DNA of 64,000 nt from Pseudoalteromonas rubra. Lineage in GTDB: Bacteria; Pseudomonadota; Gammaproteobacteria; Enterobacterales; Alteromonadaceae. A program made the translations under genes and the position numbers. This document shows positions 54,813-63,208 of this stretch, piece after piece (position 1 is the stretch's first letter; each line of letters opens with the position of its first letter). The notes beneath the pieces were generated by a model, which was not told where the DNA came from, did no database searches, and worked only from the letters and a program-made list of their open reading frames with translations. The stretch lies in assembly GCF_000967655.1 (NCBI RefSeq), contig NZ_JXYA01000016.1, positions 62,001 to 126,000 of the forward strand, written 5' to 3'.

Positions 54813-57800
54813 TGAATCTTACTGAATTTTCTGTTCGGCACCAAGTCATTACCTGGTTTTCAGTTGCTTTACTGGCAATCGCCGGGGCATTGTCATTTTT
54901 TAAACTAGGGCAATTAGAAGACCCTGTTTTTACAGTGAAGACAGCGTTAGTTATGACCCCATATCCAGGAGCAAGTGCAGAGCAAGTTGAACTAGAAGTC
55001 ACTGACAAAATAGAAAATGCAATTCAGGAAATGCCGGAGCTGAAGTCTCTGCATTCGCGCTCGACTCCTGGCCTGTCTTTGGTTACCGTCGAGATAAAAG
55101 GAGAATACTGGTCTGACCGTTTGCCGCAAGTGTGGGATAGATTGCGTCGTAAGGTCGGGGATGTTCAGAGTGCTTTGCCAACAGGTACAGTGCCTTCAAA
55201 AGTGATAGACGAGTTTGGCGACGTATATGGCATGTTAGTCGGTGTGATCGGCGATGGTTACAGCTATCGGGAGATGGATGAATATATCAAAAAGCTAAAA
55301 AAAGAAGTTAGCTTGGTTAAAGGGGTCGCGAAAGTCGGGGTGTGGGGAAATCAACAACCTGCTGTTTATCTCGATGTATCTGAAGGTAAGTTGTCAAACT
55401 TGGGCTTGTCATCCGCAGAAGTGACAGGGCTTTTGAAGAATCAAAATTTGGTCGTAGACGCGGGGCATATTGAATCGGGACGATTTCGGCTCAATATTCA
55501 TCCGAGTGGGAGCTTTACTTCTCCGCAGGACATTGGAGATTTGCTGGTACATGTAAAGTCACGGACTAAAGCCAATGAATTCATTCGTATCAGTGACATT
55601 GGCACGATCAGAGAAGGGTATATTGAACCTGCTGAAAGAATAATGCGCTTAAATGGCCGCCCAGCGATTGTTTTGTCTATTGCACCACTTGAAGGGACTA
55701 ACGTTGTTGAGGTCGGTAAATTGGTGGCTGAAAAGATAGACCAGATGGCAGCGGAGTTTCCTGTCGGGCTGGAAATCGAAAAAATCCATTGGCAGCCACA
55801 AGTTGTAGATGAATCAGTGCATTCTTTTTTGGTTAACTTTGGCCAAGCAGTGTTAATTGTACTCGTTGTACTAGCACTTGCAATGGGCTGGAAAATGGGA
55901 GTCGTTATTGGCTCAGCGCTGGTACTGACCATTTTGGGCACTTTCTTCTTTCTCGCTATATTTGGCATCGACTTACACCGTATGTCACTAGGCGCCTTGA
56001 TTATTGCTTTAGGCATGATGGTAGACAACGCGATTGTTGTTGCAGAGGGCTATGTAGTAAAGCTGCAAAAAGGTGTGAGTAAAACGCAAGCGGCCCTGGA
56101 GTCTGCTCAGGCACCGTCTATGCCTCTATTGGGGGCAACGATAATTGCCATCATGGCATTTTATCCCATTTTTGCATCAGAATTAGATACGGGGGAATAC
56201 TGTAGAACGCTCTTTATCGTCGTAGCAATTTCTTTAATGGTAAGCTGGTTTGTTTCACTTACGCTAACGCCCTTGCAGTGTATGCTATTTTTGGATGTCC
56301 AGGCTAATGAAAAGGAACAGGAAGGCAAGTTACTGTCATCCTTCCGCTCATTTCTTGAACTGGCTTTAAAAAGGCGCCTGCTCGCTGTAAGTTGTTTAAT
56401 TTTGTTGTTAGCGGTGGCGCTTGGAACATTTGGCAATGTCAAACAGATCTTTTTCCCTAATTCGGCAATGACGAAATTTATGGTTGATGTTTGGGGGCCT
56501 CAGGGTAGCCGCTTACAGGCAACAAAAGCTGAAATTGTAAAGATCGAGCAATATCTATTGCAGGACAAACGAATAAAAACAGTGTCGAGCTTTGTCGGCG
56601 AAGGCGCCCCCAGGTTTTACTTGCCCGTGTCACCAGAAAACCCTAACTCAGCGTTCGGTCAATTGATCGTTAATGTCCATAATTATGAAGATTCCGAAGC
56701 TGTTACTAGAGAATTGCGCGATTGGCTCGCAGACAATATGCCTGATGCAATGACCCGGGTCAGGAGGTATACTGTAGGTCCGGCAATTACCTGGACATTT
56801 GAAGCCAGATTTATAGGACCTGCAGATGCTGATCCGGCAGTTCTTCGGGAGTTGGCGGAGCAGGGAGCGGCAATATTGCGTGATTCTTCATTAGCAAAAC
56901 ACATATCAACAGACTGGAGGCAGCAAACGCTCAAAGTTGTGCCGGAGTACAGCCAAATTAAGGGGCGGACCTCAGGGATAGCCCGTAACGATTTAGCGAG
57001 TACAACTAAGCAGTTTTATGATGGCAATACAGTGGGTACGTATCGGCGCGCAGACACACAGCTACCAATAATCGTACGTGAAGACATAAACAACAGGCAC
57101 AACAAAAACTTAGAGCTGCTTCAAATCGAATCATCTATTCCCGGCTCCGCAGTGCCATTGGACCAGGTCGTCGATGGCATTAGGGTGGAGTGGGAGAATT
57201 CGGTAATTTGGCGATATAACCGACATAGAGCTATTACCGTTCAGGCTTCTCCCATAGAAGGCGTGACACCAGCTGCATTGAGGCAAACTGTGCTAGAAAA
57301 ATTCGAGCAGATAAAGTTACCAGAAGGATATAGGTTACATTGGTTTGGCGAGCATAAGAGCACAACGGATTCTAACGAAGATCTCAAGCCCGGAATGCTG
57401 CCTATGTTTGGCGTGATTTTACTTATTCTGGTCGGTTTGTTTAATGCTATCAGGCCGATGCTGATAATTATGCTTTTGCTTCCCTTTGTGATGATAGGAG
57501 TATCCGCTGGGTTACAGCTAACCGGTGCTGCTTTTGGGTTTGTTGCTATCCTGGGTGTTATGAGTCTTATCGGTATGATTAGCAAAAATGCAATCGTGTT
57601 GATTGACCAAATCAACTTGGAAAAGGAGCAAGGCAAAACACCGCATCAAGCGATTATCGATGCGGCAGTATCTAGGGTAAGGCCCGTATTTTTAGCTGCA
57701 GCGACCACAGTTTTAGGGGTAATTCCATTGATCCCAGATCTGTTTTGGCAAGGTTTAGCTGTTTCAATTATGGCTGGTCTTTCATTTGGCACAATTTTAA

Positions 57801-57862
57801 CTATGGTTCTTCTACCTGTGTTTTATTCGCTATTTTACAAAACACACAGTAATCCCTATTGA
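54809..57862 (+). CDS. RND-type efflux pump permease
   Basis: The 1017-residue protein has the RND layout: one membrane helix, a large periplasmic loop, five helices, and the same again. TM4 has MMVDNAIVVAEG, with one proton-relay Asp instead of the VDD of AcrB; GMISKNAIVLIDQ is in the second half. It should export small hydrophobic compounds by proton antiport. It overlaps the adaptor gene (ATGATG). The substrate is not known. It is closer to the non-AcrB branch of drug/solvent pumps by these motifs. Confidence 0.92.
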   Translation: MMNLTEFSVRHQVITWFSVALLAIAGALSFFKLGQLEDPVFTVKTALVMTPYPGASAEQVELEVTDKIENAIQEMPELKSLHSRSTPGLSLVTVEIKGEYWSDRLPQVWDRLRRKVGDVQSALPTGTVPSKVIDEFGDVYGMLVGVIGDGYSYREMDEYIKKLKKEVSLVKGVAKVGVWGNQQPAVYLDVSEGKLSNLGLSSAEVTGLLKNQNLVVDAGHIESGRFRLNIHPSGSFTSPQDIGDLLVHVKSRTKANEFIRISDIGTIREGYIEPAERIMRLNGRPAIVLSIAPLEGTNVVEVGKLVAEKIDQMAAEFPVGLEIEKIHWQPQVVDESVHSFLVNFGQAVLIVLVVLALAMGWKMGVVIGSALVLTILGTFFFLAIFGIDLHRMSLGALIIALGMMVDNAIVVAEGYVVKLQKGVSKTQAALESAQAPSMPLLGATIIAIMAFYPIFASELDTGEYCRTLFIVVAISLMVSWFVSLTLTPLQCMLFLDVQANEKEQEGKLLSSFRSFLELALKRRLLAVSCLILLLAVALGTFGNVKQIFFPNSAMTKFMVDVWGPQGSRLQATKAEIVKIEQYLLQDKRIKTVSSFVGEGAPRFYLPVSPENPNSAFGQLIVNVHNYEDSEAVTRELRDWLADNMPDAMTRVRRYTVGPAITWTFEARFIGPADADPAVLRELAEQGAAILRDSSLAKHISTDWRQQTLKVVPEYSQIKGRTSGIARNDLASTTKQFYDGNTVGTYRRADTQLPIIVREDINNRHNKNLELLQIESSIPGSAVPLDQVVDGIRVEWENSVIWRYNRHRAITVQASPIEGVTPAALRQTVLEKFEQIKLPEGYRLHWFGEHKSTTDSNEDLKPGMLPMFGVILLILVGLFNAIRPMLIIMLLLPFVMIGVSAGLQLTGAAFGFVAILGVMSLIGMISKNAIVLIDQINLEKEQGKTPHQAIIDAAVSRVRPVFLAAATTVLGVIPLIPDLFWQGLAVSIMAGLSFGTILTMVLLPVFYSLFYKTHSNPY

Positions 57863-58130
57863 TTTCCCCCACTAAACTACATCGCTCTGTAGCTCAAAAC
57901 AAATGGGTGCAGACATTGACTGGCAGTTACCGTTTGTTATCGGTAGCTGTCGGTTTAGGCTTGAGCCCCAGCTTAATCAACGAGCGAATCAACTTGGTCT
58001 ACGTACGGGTCTTTATGATTGGTGCAGATGTGTTATTTCGTTTGAAGGGAATATAAACCGTTAATCCGTTATTTTTTTATACAGGTGTAGGATTAGCAAG
58101 AGCACACGAGTGCACTCTTGCTTGTAGCTA
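57863..58130. other. Intergenic region between the RND pump and the peptide gene
   Basis: These 268 bases lie between convergent genes. A 65-codon TTG-started plus-strand frame (57859-58056) has no support. A T-rich run (TTATTTTTTTATA) is at 58067-58080, and the hairpin of the peptide gene is at 58095-58122. No other feature was recognised. Confidence 0.5.
58095..58122 (-). terminator. Hairpin after the small peptide gene
   Basis: AGCAAGAG and CTCTTGCT form an eight-base stem, extended inside by a partial GCAC/GTGC pairing. It lies nine bases beyond the peptide stop on the minus strand. No T tract follows on that strand, so it may stabilise the mRNA rather than terminate it. Confidence 0.45.
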
Positions 58131-58298
58131 TTAACCAGGCATACCGTCGGTACCACCTGTTCTGCACTGCTGTACAGAGTTTATACACACATTAGTAGCA
58201 GAGCTGCCGCCTGCGATAAACTGTGTTGCTTGCTTGGCTAGCATTTCATTGTTGGTCAAATTTTTTAGTTTCTTTGTTTTAAGATTTAAATGGTTCAT
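58131..58298 (-). CDS. Putative ribosomally made peptide precursor with Gly-Gly leader
   Basis: A 55-residue ORF that is too short for a usual gene call. TAAGGAGAAACC precedes the ATG, a strong ribosome binding site. The first half is a Lys/Leu/Asn-rich leader (MNHLNLKTKKLKNL, then TNNEMLAKQATQFIAGG) ending in Gly-Gly at residues 30-31, followed by a 24-residue tail rich in Ser, Thr and Gly with two cysteines (C37 and C45). The leader resembles those of Gly-Gly natural-product precursors, where a peptidase-ABC exporter cuts after GG. No modification, protease or ABC export gene is adjacent; the neighbours are an RND pump and a lipoprotein. Assignment is inference. Confidence 0.7.
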   Translation of the reverse strand: MNHLNLKTKKLKNLTNNEMLAKQATQFIAGGSSATNVCINSVQQCRTGGTDGMPG

Positions 58299-58316
58299 GG
58301 TTTCTCCTTAATGTAT

Positions 58317-58322
58317 ATTGTA
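58317..58322 (-). promoter_or_regulatory. Candidate -10 element of the peptide gene
   Basis: TACAAT on the minus strand, 18 bases before the ATG. No good -35 hexamer is seen. The 218 bases between this gene and the lipoprotein gene at 58517 otherwise show no feature. Confidence 0.35.
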
Positions 58323-58516
58323 TGCAAAATAAATCGAGACCTATCTAATCATGGTGTGTACCTGTTGTCAACGTTCAGTGAATAGCAAACACGACAAATC
58401 AAGGATCTGTATTTAAGGGTAAACAGGAAGACTGGGATTGATAAAGCGAAATTAGATATGAGATAACTGTTCGCGGATGAGGCAAACAGGTAAGGAAACC
58501 TGTTTGCCGGTACATC

Positions 58517-58765
58517 TTACTCCAGCCCTTTTTTGCTGTACAGGGTAACCTTATCCGATACCAGTGTTACTTTAATGTGTTTGCTGTCGTTGCCCCAGGT
58601 GCAGTTGGTGTGCAGGGTTTTCTCTTCGCACTGATCTGCTGAGCCAAGGAGCTGCTCAAGTTCAGTCTTGTCCATACCTACTTCGATTTTGTCGTAGTTT
58701 TCCATGCTTACTTTAGAGCAGGCGGCCAGGCCGAGGAGCAAAGTCAGGGTTAAAATTTTTTTCAT
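58517..58765 (-). CDS. Small lipoprotein, DUF3862/SmpA-like
   Basis: The 82-residue protein has a lipobox LAAC (C16) and then MENYDKIEVGMDKTELEQLLGSADQC, the short alpha-alpha-beta pattern of SmpA/BamE and DUF3862 lipoproteins, with two further cysteines (in DQCEE and TNCTW) that could form a disulfide. GGAAAC precedes the ATG. It follows csiV by 11 bases and should be part of the mfd-csiV operon. Its function is unknown. Confidence 0.8.
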   Translation of the reverse strand: MKKILTLTLLLGLAACSKVSMENYDKIEVGMDKTELEQLLGSADQCEEKTLHTNCTWGNDSKHIKVTLVSDKVTLYSKKGLE

Positions 58766-58776
58766 AGTAGTTTCCG

Positions 58777-59622
58777 TCAGTGTCTGTATTTTCTGATTTG
58801 GAAGATGATCCCCATCTTGGGATGATCTAAATAATGGATGTCGCCGCTGTATACCCGGGTAAACTGAGACATTCTGGCGCTTTCTAAGTCGCCTTCATCA
58901 CTTTTGTAATGATAGTCAAAGTTACTGGTGACGTATAAATAATGCCGCACGTGGATCTTCATCCAGCCTTGCAGCTCCCATTGTGCCGGGTCTTGTTCTT
59001 TTACCGCACGCGGCTCTGGCTGACCCAGCAGGCTGATAAAGCCATCATCGGGTGCTTCCAGACGGGCTACATAGCTGGCGGGTTGCTCAAACTTTTGTCC
59101 GCCGTAAACCAGTATGTTTGGCGCGCGCTTTTTACTTTGTTCTGGAAAGCGCCAGCCGGTATGTAAAATGGGCTCAAGTCCTTTTCTTTTTAGCTGATTG
59201 AGCACGCTGTCAAACCTAAGCTGTTCTTCATTAAGCAAATAGATGCTTTGCATATGCTCTTGCGGCTCAGCGTAGGGCGTCAGCGGCAGTTGCTGGTATT
59301 TTTTCATATAGCCTGCGCCATCAGCGCAATGCCAGGAGGCATCCTGCTGCACAAAACGACTGGTAACCGGGCGCGTATCAAAACGACTGTCGCCATTCAG
59401 ACAGGCCTGCTGGCCAGCACCGTTATAGCCTTTGGTAAGCAGGTCCAGTGTTCGGTTTAAATCCAGCTCGGGGTTTTCTATCGTAAAGTCTTCGCGCAGC
59501 TGCTCGTTGTCCTTTTGAGCAAAGGCGATTAGCTCTACCTCAAACCAGCGTTTTGCGCTGGCAGGTGCAGAGGCCAGCAAGGCTGTGCTCAGTATTGTCA
59601 GTGAAAGGGCCGTCCTTATCAT
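58777..59622 (-). CDS. csiV: Peptidoglycan-binding protein CsiV family
   Basis: The 281-residue exported protein has a signal peptide (about 1-23, ending APASA-KR) and the opening KRWFEVELIAFAQKDN of the CsiV family, described in Vibrio cholerae as cell-shape integrity protein that binds peptidoglycan and is needed for the D-amino-acid response. Its location after mfd, overlapping it by four bases, agrees with the family context. The C-terminal end has MKIHVRHYLYVTSNFDY and IIFQIRKYRH. Function is inferred by homology and position. Confidence 0.83.
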   Translation of the reverse strand: MIRTALSLTILSTALLASAPASAKRWFEVELIAFAQKDNEQLREDFTIENPELDLNRTLDLLTKGYNGAGQQACLNGDSRFDTRPVTSRFVQQDASWHCADGAGYMKKYQQLPLTPYAEPQEHMQSIYLLNEEQLRFDSVLNQLKRKGLEPILHTGWRFPEQSKKRAPNILVYGGQKFEQPASYVARLEAPDDGFISLLGQPEPRAVKEQDPAQWELQGWMKIHVRHYLYVTSNFDYHYKSDEGDLESARMSQFTRVYSGDIHYLDHPKMGIIFQIRKYRH

Positions 59623-62600
59623 GCCACCGCCTTTTTCTGAAAGTCGTCTATCATTGCATTTACCAGTTTTAAGCGTTCCTGACCATTTTTCTCTTCGATA
59701 TTAAAGCGTAACTTACTGGCACCTTCCATGCGGTACACAGCCGGGTTGCTTTGTATCAGAGCAATGATGAATGTCGGGTTAACCGTGGTACTGGCGCTGA
59801 ATTCAAAGTAGCCGCCTTTTTGGTTGGCTTCTACTTTGGTGATCCCCAGTTTAGCCGCTTTTGATTTCAAAAGTTGGATACTAAAGAGGTTTTTCGCTGC
59901 ATCCGGCAACAGGCCAAAGCGGTCGATAAGCTCAACCTTAAGTTCGTCCAGTGCCTCTTCATCATTGGCGCTGGCAATGCGCTTGTACATGCTCAGGCGC
60001 ATATTAACGTCATGGATATAGTCATCAGGCAGCAGGGCGGGGATCTTCAGGTCCACATCGCTTTGCTGTTGTAACAGGTTCTCAAGGGTCGGCTCTTTGC
60101 CCTCTTTAAGTGCCTGAACGGCCTGTTCCAGCATTTCCATGTACAGAGTAAAGCCCACCGTCTGGATCTGGCCGCTTTGCTCATCACCGAGCAACTCACC
60201 AGCGCCTCGGATCTCTAAGTCGTGGGTGGCCAGGGCAAAGCCGGCACCAAGATCTTCAAGTGATTCGATGGCCTGCAAGCGTTTTACTGCATCTTTGGTC
60301 AGTGTCTGGCTGTTACGGGTTAGCAGGTAAGCATATGCCTGGTGGTGGCTACGGCCAACCCGACCACGTAACTGGTGCATCTGTGCAAGGCCCAGCTTGT
60401 CTGCGCGGTCCATGATGATGGTATTGGCAGACGGGATATCAATCCCGGTTTCTATGATGGTGGTACACACCAGCACATTGTGCTTTTGGTGATAAAAGTC
60501 GCTCATCAGCTGCTCAAGCTCTTTTTCACGCATCTGGCCGTGGGCGATGGCAATGCTGGCTTCGGGCACCAGTGCGGCAATGTCGGCTGCGGTTTTATCT
60601 ATGGTCTCGACATTGTTGTGCAGGAAGTACACCTGACCACCGCGTTTGATCTCCCGCAGTATGGCTTCGCGGATCACGTCATCGTTGCGCTCCTGCACAA
60701 AGGTTTTAACCGCCAGGCGTTTTGCTGGTGGCGTGGCAATGATAGACAGGTCGCGCATACCGCTCATGGCCATATTCAGGGTTCTGGGAATGGGCGTGGC
60801 GGTGAGGGTGAGTATGTCTACATCGGCGCGCAGTTGTTTGATTTTCTCTTTTTGTCTTACCCCAAAGCGATGCTCTTCGTCGACAATCAGCAGACCTAAG
60901 TCTTTATACTTGATGCTCTGTTGCAGCAGCTTGTGCGTACCGATGACAATATCGAGCTGGCCATTTTCGAGCTTGTCCAGGGTGTCTTTTTGCTCTTTGC
61001 TGCTGTTAAAGCGAGACAATACGCCCACCTCAATAGGCAAAGACGCAAAACGGTCGCGGAAGTTTTCGTAGTGCTGCTGCGCCAGCAAGGTAGTGGGTAC
61101 CAGCACGGCCACTTGCTTGTTGTCGTTAATGGCCACAAATGCGGCGCGCATTGCCACTTCAGTTTTACCAAAGCCAACGTCACCACACACCAGCCGGTCC
61201 ATTGCCAGCGGGGTTTGCATATCACCCAGTACAGCATCGATGGCGTTGCGCTGGTCGTCGGTTTCTTCAAACGGGAAGGTATCGCTGAATTCCCGATAGG
61301 CCTGGCCGTCGAGCTTAAATAAATGGCCGGGCTTGCTCTGGCGTTTCGCGTAAATGTCCAACAGCTCAGCGGCAACATCACGGACTTTTTCGGCCGCGCG
61401 GCGCTTGGCTTTTTCCCATACATCAGAGCCGAGCTTATGCAGCGGCGCCGAGGCTTCTTCACCACCAGAATAGCGGCTTAGCATATGCAGTGCCGATACC
61501 GGTACATACAACTTGGCGTCGTTGGCATAGATGATGGTTACAAACTCAGTGGCAACACCAGCGGCGTCGATGGTTTGCAGACCAAGGTAACGGCCAACAC
61601 CATGGTCCAAGTGCACAATCGGCTGGCCTTCTTTAAGTTCGGCCAGGTTGCGAATAAGCGCATCCTGCCCTTGATCGTATTTATGCTTGCGACGGCGGCG
61701 CTGCGACACCTTAATGCCCAGCAGCTCTTGTTCCGTCAGTATGCTCAGTGGCTTGTCACCATCAAGCAGTACCGAACGCTCCAGCGGGCTGACGATCAGA
61801 CCCACATCGTTGCGTGCATCAACAAAGTCGCTAAAGGTGTCGAACTCTTTGAGTTTTAGGCCACTTGGCTTGAGCAAGGTCATCAGGGATTCGCGACGAC
61901 CATCCGATTCCACGCTGAACAGCACCCGGCCTTTGTTCTTCTTCTGGGTGGCAATGTAATCCAGCAAGGGCGTGTAAGGGTCGGCCTGTTTATGGTCAAC
62001 GCGAACATCGCTTACCAAATTGGCGCTGAGGTTCGTATGACCAGCTTTAGTGCCTAAGCTTGCTTCACTCAGGCGAATTCTGGGGTAACGTGCAAAGCCC
62101 TCAAACAGGGTTTCGACATTTTGATACAGGCGCACCGGCTCCAGCAGAGGGCGCAGCGGGTCAACCCGACGGCTTTCATAGCGTTTGTTAACATCGAGCC
62201 AGAACTCCGAGGCGGCTTGTTCAATGTCACCCAGATGCATAAACACCGCTTGCTCTGGCAGATAGTCAAAAATCGTTGCAACTTGCTCATAAAATAGCGG
62301 CAGATAATACTCGATACCCGCCGGCCAGTTGCCGCGGGTAACCTGCATATAAATGGAATCCTGCTCGCTGCTCGCGCCAAAGGTCTCACGATACGCAATC
62401 CGAAAACGCTCTATGTCTTCTTCATTGGTGGGGAATTCATGGGCCGGTAACAGGTCGATTGACTTGATCTGCTCGCTGGAGCGTTGGGTTTCAATATCAA
62501 ACAGGCGAATACTGTCGAGTTCGTCATCGAAAAAGTCGAGCCTGAATGGCGTGGTGCTGCCCATCGGGAACAAGTCTATGATAGAACCGCGCACGGCAAA

Positions 62601-63092
62601 TTCGCCATGCTCCATTACCTGTTGCACATTGCGATAACCGGCCTGTGCCAGTGTTTCTTTGAGCTTTTGTGCATCCAGCGAGTCACCAACTTTAAACTGT
62701 AAGGCATTACCGTAAATAAACTCCGGCGGTGCGGTGCGTAACATTAAAGTCGACACCGGCAGCAGTAATACGCCCTGATGTTGTTGGCGCAAAGAGTTCA
62801 GACTGGCAAGACGCTGCGAGATAATGTCCTGGTGCGGCGAAAAGTGATCGTAAGGTAAGGTTTCCCAGTCGGGAAAAACATGGACTTTGTCTTCGCCCAG
62901 CAAATAACCCAGCTCAGTCTCCAGGCGCAGCGCACTTGGCGTGTCGGGGGTGACGACCACAACCAGTGCATCATGTTGCCTGACGCCCTCGCTGATGGCA
63001 ATGGACATGCTGCTACCGACCAGCTGGCCCCAATGGATTTTATCCTTTTGTGATTTGACCCAGGGAAGTTTGCTCCACTGCGCTGTTGCCAT
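59619..63092 (-). CDS. mfd: Transcription-repair coupling factor
   Basis: Mfd removes stalled RNA polymerase from DNA lesions and recruits UvrA. The 1157-residue protein has the UvrB-homology N-terminus (DALVVVVTPDTPSALRLE), the RNA polymerase-interacting domain near 480-550 (LDHGVGRYLGLQTID), and RecG-like translocase motifs: CGDVGFGKTEVAMRAAF (Walker A), DEEHRFGVRQ, TLTATPIPRTL, IIETGIDIPSAN and QLRGRVGRS. AGGAG lies eight bases before the ATG. It overlaps csiV by four bases and begins the operon mfd-csiV-lipoprotein. E. coli Mfd has 1148 residues. Confidence 0.97.
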   Translation of the reverse strand: MATAQWSKLPWVKSQKDKIHWGQLVGSSMSIAISEGVRQHDALVVVVTPDTPSALRLETELGYLLGEDKVHVFPDWETLPYDHFSPHQDIISQRLASLNSLRQQHQGVLLLPVSTLMLRTAPPEFIYGNALQFKVGDSLDAQKLKETLAQAGYRNVQQVMEHGEFAVRGSIIDLFPMGSTTPFRLDFFDDELDSIRLFDIETQRSSEQIKSIDLLPAHEFPTNEEDIERFRIAYRETFGASSEQDSIYMQVTRGNWPAGIEYYLPLFYEQVATIFDYLPEQAVFMHLGDIEQAASEFWLDVNKRYESRRVDPLRPLLEPVRLYQNVETLFEGFARYPRIRLSEASLGTKAGHTNLSANLVSDVRVDHKQADPYTPLLDYIATQKKNKGRVLFSVESDGRRESLMTLLKPSGLKLKEFDTFSDFVDARNDVGLIVSPLERSVLLDGDKPLSILTEQELLGIKVSQRRRRKHKYDQGQDALIRNLAELKEGQPIVHLDHGVGRYLGLQTIDAAGVATEFVTIIYANDAKLYVPVSALHMLSRYSGGEEASAPLHKLGSDVWEKAKRRAAEKVRDVAAELLDIYAKRQSKPGHLFKLDGQAYREFSDTFPFEETDDQRNAIDAVLGDMQTPLAMDRLVCGDVGFGKTEVAMRAAFVAINDNKQVAVLVPTTLLAQQHYENFRDRFASLPIEVGVLSRFNSSKEQKDTLDKLENGQLDIVIGTHKLLQQSIKYKDLGLLIVDEEHRFGVRQKEKIKQLRADVDILTLTATPIPRTLNMAMSGMRDLSIIATPPAKRLAVKTFVQERNDDVIREAILREIKRGGQVYFLHNNVETIDKTAADIAALVPEASIAIAHGQMREKELEQLMSDFYHQKHNVLVCTTIIETGIDIPSANTIIMDRADKLGLAQMHQLRGRVGRSHHQAYAYLLTRNSQTLTKDAVKRLQAIESLEDLGAGFALATHDLEIRGAGELLGDEQSGQIQTVGFTLYMEMLEQAVQALKEGKEPTLENLLQQQSDVDLKIPALLPDDYIHDVNMRLSMYKRIASANDEEALDELKVELIDRFGLLPDAAKNLFSIQLLKSKAAKLGITKVEANQKGGYFEFSASTTVNPTFIIALIQSNPAVYRMEGASKLRFNIEEKNGQERLKLVNAMIDDFQKKAVA

Positions 63093-63208
63093 TCATATAC
63101 TCCTGTTACTGCTCGTTGTTTTTATTACACTGTGTTTTATTCAATGCGTTTTTGCGATGATAAAACAGAACGGCCTGACTGAGTGTCGAGGCCGTTTGAT
63201 GGGATGAT

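Noticed and set aside
57859..58056. 65-codon TTG-started frame after the RND pump
   Set aside because: No support for the start; no family. Considered as a gene remnant, but nothing recognisable.
60375..61465. Several 130-190 codon frames within and antisense to mfd
   Set aside because: All are shadows of the mfd coding sequence.
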